Below are positions 56,541-64,000 of a stretch of DNA of 64,000 bases, one piece after another; the stretch's first letter is position 1, and each line of letters opens with the position of its first letter. Made by a program: the position numbers and the translations under genes. Under the pieces are notes generated by a model that saw nothing but the letters and a program-made list of their open reading frames with translations, ran no database searches and was not told where the DNA came from. The DNA lies in NCBI GenBank assembly GCA_021234155.1, contig JAJEKV010000049.1, forward strand, positions 9,402,292-9,466,291. The letters are read 5' to 3'. This DNA is from Isoetes taiwanensis (taxonomy: Eukaryota; Streptophyta; Lycopodiopsida; Isoetales; Isoetaceae).

Positions 56541-59500
56541 TGATTGATGTGGCAATGGGTAAACCATATTTTAAAATTGTAATTTATAATTCAAAATGAC
56601 ACATTGTATGGAAATTTCACCCGAAGTACTTCATTCTGAAGGATGAACCCTTTGGTAAAATAATCAGAATCCCTCAACAAGATTGTATCCCTTTGCTTCC
56701 ACTTCCGTACAATCCAGCTTTTTAAGAATTCCATGTTGGGGAATCAGCTACAAAAGCCATTAAACTAAAACTTACATGTTGTCCATCAAGGCTATATTCT
56801 GCCAGCCGAAGCGTAGCTTATTGTCCTGAACTGGGGTCAAAAGCCACAAAATATGTGTTTGAATTAAAGCCAAAACTAGCGATACATGGATTGGCTCCAC
56901 CTAGACACTTTTCTGCATAAGACAACCTGGGATCAAGAATAGCCCACACAGCCTCCAAAGCCACCACCTCCATGTTAATTATAGTGTTTTTCCCTGGCAC
57001 TTAACCGATCATTGCTTGTACAGATCCTCAAGCAAAGGAGGTGTTTGTTTGAAAAGAAAACTACCTTTGTACAGATGGACTTAAGGCTATCCTTCTACTT
57101 TGCTCGCAAATCCACCATGACCGCCACAAGAAATAGAGAAAGAAAAATACCGATGCTGTAAGATGATGGCAAGAACCAAGCTTTCTAATTTTTGGTCCAC
57201 GACGAATTATTGAGAGCTATATTGCTTGTAGTGCTTGAGAAGAAAATGGAGTGCAAGCCTAAAAAGGATGTCCACAGCACTGGTTGCGGGGTGAATGCTG
57301 AATGGGGTAGCCTGAGAAAGAGTGTATCGAGGCAGAACCTGCGGTTGTTGGTCTGAGATGTTTAATGTAAACAAGCTTACCATCTCCTGGCTGGAGGAAA
57401 GATAATTCTGGAAGGTTCTCGCAGAATGCACTGCCGTACTTTGAATAGAACCACTTAACCCGAAGAAGATACATAACATAACAGAGTATGCCTGCAAAGC
57501 CTAAAACATTTACCATCAAAATCTTTTGCCTCTCGAAATCCTTCTTAAACACAAACCATCTCAGAGCTCAAGTACTATTTAGCGATCAAGTACTTAACCA
57601 CCGCCCGATGGGACCAAAATGATCTTGTCCATCATGCAACCGCACAGACCGGATGGGTCCAAAATGATTTGTCCCGCATAAACTTTGCTTTACCCTCTCC
57701 GGGATCACCCGGCAGGTGCTAAAACATTGGTAAAACATAAAGGCATTCGAGCTCGAAGCGAGGCAAGTGATACGGATCCGCCGCCTATCCAGCTCCGCAT
57801 CACTTAGTGCAGGTAGATTCGCATTCCGGCAGATAACCGCATAACATGTGCTTAATTGAGCCTTGTTTTGAAAAGGGACACTGATCCTTAGAACTCCTAT
57901 ACTAAAGAGATTTTGAAGTTAACAAATATTCGAGAAGAAAGAAGGGTCTGAGCAGCCACGTCCAAAGGTTAACCCTTAAAATCGATACTATCATCACCAT
58001 TTCAAAACCAACATCACGCACCAAATCAAGCAGCAAGGTATAAAACTTGAGGTTAGGAAAAACTCAGAATCAATAAATCATCTAACCCATCACGAATCCT
58101 GGAAACTAGTCTAACTCACGAATTTTGAGAAAAGCTACATACGGGAGTTGTTCAGCGATGTGATCATCACACCCTAGAAATCACACTTCCACGGTGCGAT
58201 CACAGATACACGAGGCCATGCAGGAGACTAAAGCTTTGAATACGCCTTTGGTTGTAAATTCGGTATACTCAAATTCTTCAGCCAAACCCACTTGGTAGGT
58301 CGTTTAGCTGAGTATCTTTCAAATCCGCTAAAATACTATCCCACCTTGAGGTTGCATGTTCGACCTCTAAAAACAAAAGGAGCTTTTTATTTGGCCCTTG
58401 GATGTTGGACCATTGAAAAAAAAAGGTAAATCTAGCGACTAAGAAATGGTGCACTCTAGATAGCCAGCATTAGTACATCCATTCGAATCTGTCATGAAAT
58501 CTTAGGAAAACCTTTGTGGCGTACAAAAACCTGAAAACCCACATTATGCTACATATTGGGTGAAGGAAGAAAAGATAAGAGTATATATATTTGAACCAAA
58601 TAGTAGATACTAACAAACCCTATTTATACATGGTATTAGGAATATGATGCATATAAAAGACATATTTGATCGATTTATAGAAAATAATACATTGGAGAGC
58701 TTGAACATAAAATAGCAACAAATACAATGCCTTTGGTTGCAATGATGTTGCACATTATTTTTCTAACACAAGTTGTAACTCATAATGGTTTTGGATTTCA
58801 TGACATCCAAATGCAATATTATCTTGCATTTTGCTCTCACAATTCAATGTTGTCATAGGAATCGGCTTCATAGCGTTCCTTGCGGCAAGGGGTTCACCTT
58901 TATAGGGATATGCAATAAGACTTAGACCCAAGGTAGTGTACAATATTGTGATATGATAACACTTGATCCAGCTGGTTCATTGATTGATGGGCAGGTTCAA
59001 TCAATGACTTTGCCTCATCTTGCACTTTTACACTGACTGCGACATTGATGAAGAAACGAACTAGGATACTGCTTCAACATGTATATATATCTAACGTTTA
59101 TGAGATTCCACTTTACACCCTTTATAAAACATCCCCAACTAGCATGTTCAAACATTCTATTTGTTCCTACTTAATTTCTTCATTTGAATGTCCAGTTTCC
59201 CAACACACTTCTATTAGAATCATACATTTATGCACTTCCACAACCTGTAAGTTCACATGACGACCGATGCCCGGCATTGCCGAGCACACATTTCTAGTTA
59301 GATTGTATTTAAATACATGTTGTGTGGTTCTTTTCTGACCTGATTTGGAATAGATTGAAAGCTTGGTATGGATATATTTTTTCTATGTTTAAATGTTATA
59401 GTTGTATTATGCCCTCTGCTCTTACATTAAACCTGTGTATGTTGTAGTTTTGTTGTGCAAAGCTTGATATAGATATATTCGGTCTTTGTTTAGATGTCAT

Positions 59501-62500
59501 GGTTCTATTCTGATATGCTCTCTTATATTAAATCTATGTATGTTATAGTTCTGCTGTATATTTTCCACATATTTGATATAACAGAATATGATCACTTGCA
59601 TATTTATTCTCTCAGGGTAGAGCACTGAAAGATATATAGGTCAGAGCACTAAAAGATATTGTGAGTCCTATCTTGATTAGTGTATATCTGCTGCAAATTT
59701 CTATTATCCCTGTTTGCCAAGCAGCTCCTCATAACAAATTCACCTTATACATGCATAAGCTCATTATTAGTGCAATGTTTGCTTGATGAAACTTACAAAC
59801 TTCACCCCATTAATTATATCATACCTAATAACTTGACAGTATGCCCTGTTCTATAGTGGAATGAAAGACGGTGTTGTTATTCTAATTACTCCAACATGTT
59901 TGCAAACTGACATATGTAGCCAGTTTGAATTTCAGTTAAGTACTAAGTGCAAGAAAAAAAGGGGGTATTTGAAGTTTGAGTAAGTGCTAAGTGCAAGAAA
60001 AAAGAAGGGTACAGAGTAATCTAGGTTACATGTTACATTGTTTTAGGGACATTGTTTTGGTTAAATAATGTGTTATATGCAATAATTCTGGTTTATAGAA
60101 TACAAGTTGCCACTGCTGCAACTATTTTGTGCTTAAAGATAAGCATGTATCTCTTATGTATTCGAGGCCTTAATATGTATACTTTACATTGAATATGTAT
60201 TATGATTTATGAGATTTTAAATTTCAAATTTGCTTGTTTGTTTATAATATGTAGGAAATTGTAGACAAAACTTTAAATTATAGGAAACTAGCTTATTGGT
60301 TTTAAAATTACAGGAAATTGTAATAGCGGGTTACTATAGGAAATGCAGGAAATTTTCCTTAACACTAGACACATCCCACCGGAACCATTCACGATCCATG
60401 GTTTGAGGCGGCCCACATGACCTTTGCCACTTAAAACCCATGTAACTCATAACAAAATTTCGATTTTTGAACTATCTTTGCCATCATTTGAGTCTTCACT
60501 TGTTTCTTAATGACCCTCGAGAATTTCAAGACCAATGGGGTCATCACGTCTACCTTGTGGTGATTGTTCAAACATTTCGAGAATTTAGCGGTTTACCAAC
60601 CAGTCCGTCGAACAAATCCAAATAAAAGTGACCTAAACCTTGCTAAAGTTGGAGGTATTTGCACATTTATCATAGAACACATTGAGTTTTATGTTCCCAT
60701 GTTTTTCTTGCTATCATCGACATTGGTGGAAGCCGCCAAACCCTATTTTGGTCAAAAAAAGCTGCTTGAGGTTCGAGAATTATTTCTCTCTTATTATAAC
60801 AAGTTTTAACTTAATTTTTGTGGCCATGAGTTGCTAACTATACGAGCTATAGTCTCATGATTTTTTGGAGTGTTCATAAGTCATGTTAACCTTACAATTT
60901 ACTAAAAGAATCTACGATACAGAATTCAGGACACAAGTATATGTTAAAATGCTTAAATAACAACCATCCATAATACCATGAGGGTAATAAGTGATGCATT
61001 CTACTTATATCTACATAGAATATAACTCTTATCAACTTACATATAGGGTAACTAGAGGTAACCATGCAATTTTGGGATTAAAACATGATGTACAAATTTC
61101 CGAGGATTAACACATTAGAGTATAAAAGTTGAGTTAACTCCACAATTATAGCTCCAAAACTCCACAATGGTCATATTTAGTGATGTTTATTGATGAATTA
61201 AGTGAATGTTGTGAAGTTTAGCCATGACAATATGTAATTAGACCATATGACATTATATGTATGGTTCTTTAGTTCATGGAAGAGACACTACCTTTCCCCA
61301 TATAAGCCTATAAAATAGTTGAAAATGTGAACATTGACTTATATGGAGATCTCTTATATAGGTTGTATGTCCTTATTGAAAAAAAAACAAAGAAATCTGT
61401 TTATTTCTTCATTAGCATAAACTTTATATCCTGTTCTTTGCTTATAAAGCATTGTCATCTAAAGTAGAATAATGTTACATGTAGGTTATCTTTCATGTAT
61501 ATTATATTTTCATGGATGCATACCTTTCTTGGCAATATAAATCTCTAGTTGCATGTTAAAGTAGCATGTTATTTCTAAGGTTTTAATTTATATAAGCATG
61601 CATCACCATTTATGGTCCATGAGACCAATTGTATAGAGCATATATCTCTCACTAGCCTTATCCATTTTGCCCCATAGAATGATACTATGGTTTTTTAGCT
61701 TGATCACATGATTTTTTGAAAAGGTGTAAGTGGAGGTCCATGTAGGTTCAATTGGTCATAAGTACCTCATAAATTCTCAATTCTTTGTGCTTCAATCTTA
61801 CCCTTAAATTACGCAAAGCTCACATAGTCAACTAATTTTGTCCTACAAGAGAATCATACAAGTAAACTATATGCAAAGTTGAGATCAAAATTGATTAAAG
61901 TGATGCCATTATTGATTTTTAAACTTTGAATCATTTGGACCAATGATGGTCTGCAACTGAACTGCAGATAGCAGTCTATCTTGATGTTTTATAGAAAAAG
62001 TTTTTCATATTTTTCCTTGGTTCTTTTTGCATTTGTTTCTTGATATGAGATACTTGAGGATGTGATTTTGTAAAGTCACACCTTTAAGGCACAAATCTAG
62101 AATAAACATGGAAGACATAATATAATTGATCTTTATTTATTTTAATACAATCCTCAAGATAATGACCAGCGTGATATTTTTTGTGAACAAAGTGGTTCAG
62201 AGCTACTCATGTCCTAAAACTCAACGTGAGATGGACTAACATAAGTATATTATTGATTTTTAAATGGACTATGGACCAGTAATAATGGTCAGAAATTGTT
62301 TTGATTTTTATTTACCATGTCTTTTACTCTTTTCACGAGCTTGTTTTTGCATTGGTTTCATATTCTTATAAACTTTCATAATGTGATTTTTTTGGAGGAC
62401 AACCTAGAGTCATATGTATCAATGTTACCCATTTGTATAAATTCCCTAAAATTAAAATTAGAAGTAAAAGTCAAAACATCAAATTCAAACTCAACAAACA

Positions 62501-63799
62501 TTTTTTCTAGGATGGAGGACCTCGTGAACTACTTATATGCCAAATTTGAGCTCAAAATTTATCTCCTTCCAAAAGTTGTTGTTTTTATAATAATTATATT
62601 CACGGGAACCGATCGTTATTATAAATCAAACGGTCCGACCTGTCATGTTTGAATGGCTATATCTTCCTTCACAGCAGACTTGGATTGAGATGCGGTTTTT
62701 GTGTCTTGCTCTATATCGTGTAGAAAAATCACATTATAGCAAAAAAAAAATCAAAAAATCTTTTCGTTAAGACAGTTTTACTTTGTGTGAACATGAAGCT
62801 TTTGGTACTTGACCCCCTTGGGTTTGCTAGTGCATAACTCACAAGAGCGGAGCTGATATATTTTTGTGTATTTTTATGAACCATTGTCGCCATATATGAA
62901 CTCCTAGAAAGACTTTGGCCAGGTTTTTGTGCCCTTGATTTTATATGATTTTTTTTGTAAACCTTCAAAATAAACCCTTTAATGGTCCATCGGTGTTAAA
63001 AAAATATCTCGAACCAAGGTTGAAATGATTTGATATAATTTTGAATAAAAGTTTGCCCCATGTAATAACTTATGTATTAGATAATTTTTCGCCGAGAGAT
63101 ATTAGTAGGTAAAAAAAGTTTAAAAAAAAGGATTTTATTTGCCAAAATCAACAGACATTTGGGAACTTTTTTCGGCCGAGGAAAATATCAAAGCGTAATA
63201 AATATTAGCCTCAAATTTGCGGTAAAATTTTTGCGCTCTATTTTACTTCAGATCTAAGCTCTTTAAAAAAATTTGGAAGAACAAAAATATAAAAAGAACT
63301 GTTTTACAATTATGGAGTTCGGATTGAAGATTGTGAGCCTATTTGCGAAGAATAAAGCTCCGCCAAAGGTTTTGGTCCAACCTATTACCATAAGCCCATG
63401 ATGTCGAGGAAAAAATAAAAACTAACACCGTGAGAGAATAAGCTGAAGATGCCAACAAGTAAAAAAGAATTTTTTGGCTGCCCTTGCATCCTTAGTGCTC
63501 TATCAATTGATAAAGTTCGATATTTTTGATTCTTGTGGATAAAGGGCATCCGATCAAAGTTTATCTTGTAGGTATTTGGATTTTGAAAATCTAGGCTATG
63601 GGCGATTCAAAAGCAAGAAGAGGAGGCGAGCACTCGTGAGAGAGAAGACCGGAATATTTGGCGGGATCAGGACATCAACATTTTAGGGCATGCAACCTAG
63701 TCTCGATTTGAAGAAATGTTGGAGCTTATAATTTTAATGTGCAAACATGCTCAAATACACCTTTGCATTAACAATGCCCACCCCATACGAATTGGAATG

Positions 63800-63972
63800 T
63801 TGGAGCCACCTTGGCATGTTGGAGCCTAGGTGGCGTGTTTGAGCCACCTTGGTATGTTGGAGCCCATGTGGCATGATTGAGCCACCTTGGCATGTTGGAG
63901 CCTAGGTGGCATGTTTGAGCCACCTTGGTATGTTGGAGCCTAGGTGGCGTGTTTGAGACATCTTGGCATATT
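63800..63972. repeat. 38-bp minisatellite (copy 2), more regular than copy 1
   Basis: About 4.5 units of GAGCCACCTTGGYATGTTG + GAGCCYANGTGGCRTGNTT. The two 19-bp half units are themselves related, and CCACCTT/AGGTGG are complementary. Confidence 0.85.
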
Positions 63973-64000
63973 GTTCTTCATATCAATGTGTCTTCTACAA

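Larger units (their letters stand above)
52620..64000 (+). repeat. Large direct repeat, copy 2 (runs off the window)
   Basis: Collinear with 28485-40262 along its length, with frequent substitutions and 1-20 bp indels. It ends at the window edge within the sequence that follows the minisatellite in copy 1, so its true end is unseen. Short frames (for example 55344-55685 minus, 62317-62652 plus) are not conserved in copy 1 and are not called. Confidence 0.85.

Noticed and set aside
28485-64000. The two large repeats as LTRs of one giant retrotransposon
   Set aside because: No TG..CA ends, PBS, PPT or gag-pol between them, and the left border of the unit shows no TSD.
1-64000. CRISPR arrays, rRNA genes, bacterial operons
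   Set aside because: No regularly spaced repeats or rRNA cores seen; all context is plant nuclear and transposon-derived.

Overview
This is a transposon-dominated stretch of a large, AT-rich land-plant nuclear genome. The evidence is chromovirus Ty3/gypsy and Ty1/copia elements primed by initiator tRNA-Met, a hAT element with 8-bp target duplications, a poly(A)-tailed L1-type LINE, long-TIR foldback elements, and no intact ordinary gene. The DUF7869-type transposase relic hints at a non-seed plant such as a fern or lycophyte, but this is inference only.

Layout. 1-1.72 kb: 3' part of a frameshifted DUF7869-like transposase gene (+). 1.95-7.44 kb: a convergent minus-strand ORF of unknown function, split by a gag-only copia element (2346-7057), whose downstream LTR was itself hit by a hAT element (2540-4354, perfect 8-bp TSD). 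7.44-9.04 kb: 5'-truncated LINE. 9416-22451: a complete 13-kb minus-strand chromovirus with 5-bp TSD (CCTGA), LTRs, PBS and PPT. 22.5-27.4 kb: no intact gene, with short exon-like relics. 27.4-64 kb: AT-rich repeat territory dominated by two direct copies of a unit of at least 11.8 kb (28.5-40.26 kb and 52.6 kb to the window end). The units carry long-TIR elements and a 38-bp minisatellite, and 12.4 kb of mostly featureless sequence separates them.

The standout is in the chromovirus. Between the 5' LTR/PBS and gag it carries extra sense-strand coding sequence that gypsy elements normally lack. The first reading frame (20247-19123) begins with the exact histone H3 N-terminus (Met-ARTKQTARK), runs through about 250 residues of low-complexity, acidic and Arg/Glu-rich spacer, and ends in a recognisable H3 histone-fold domain with the near-exact H3 core string [17 protein letters not shown]. 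One in-frame TAG separates the tail part from the fold part. A second, more decayed frame (about 18379-16884) of unknown function follows. The element's own integrase ends in a chromodomain, a family that often reads H3 tails, so one retrotransposon appears to encode both an H3-like protein and a potential H3 reader. Pol is broken by several frameshifts and stops, yet most of the LTR pair is nearly identical. The breaks may therefore be recent decay or, in part, assembly errors.
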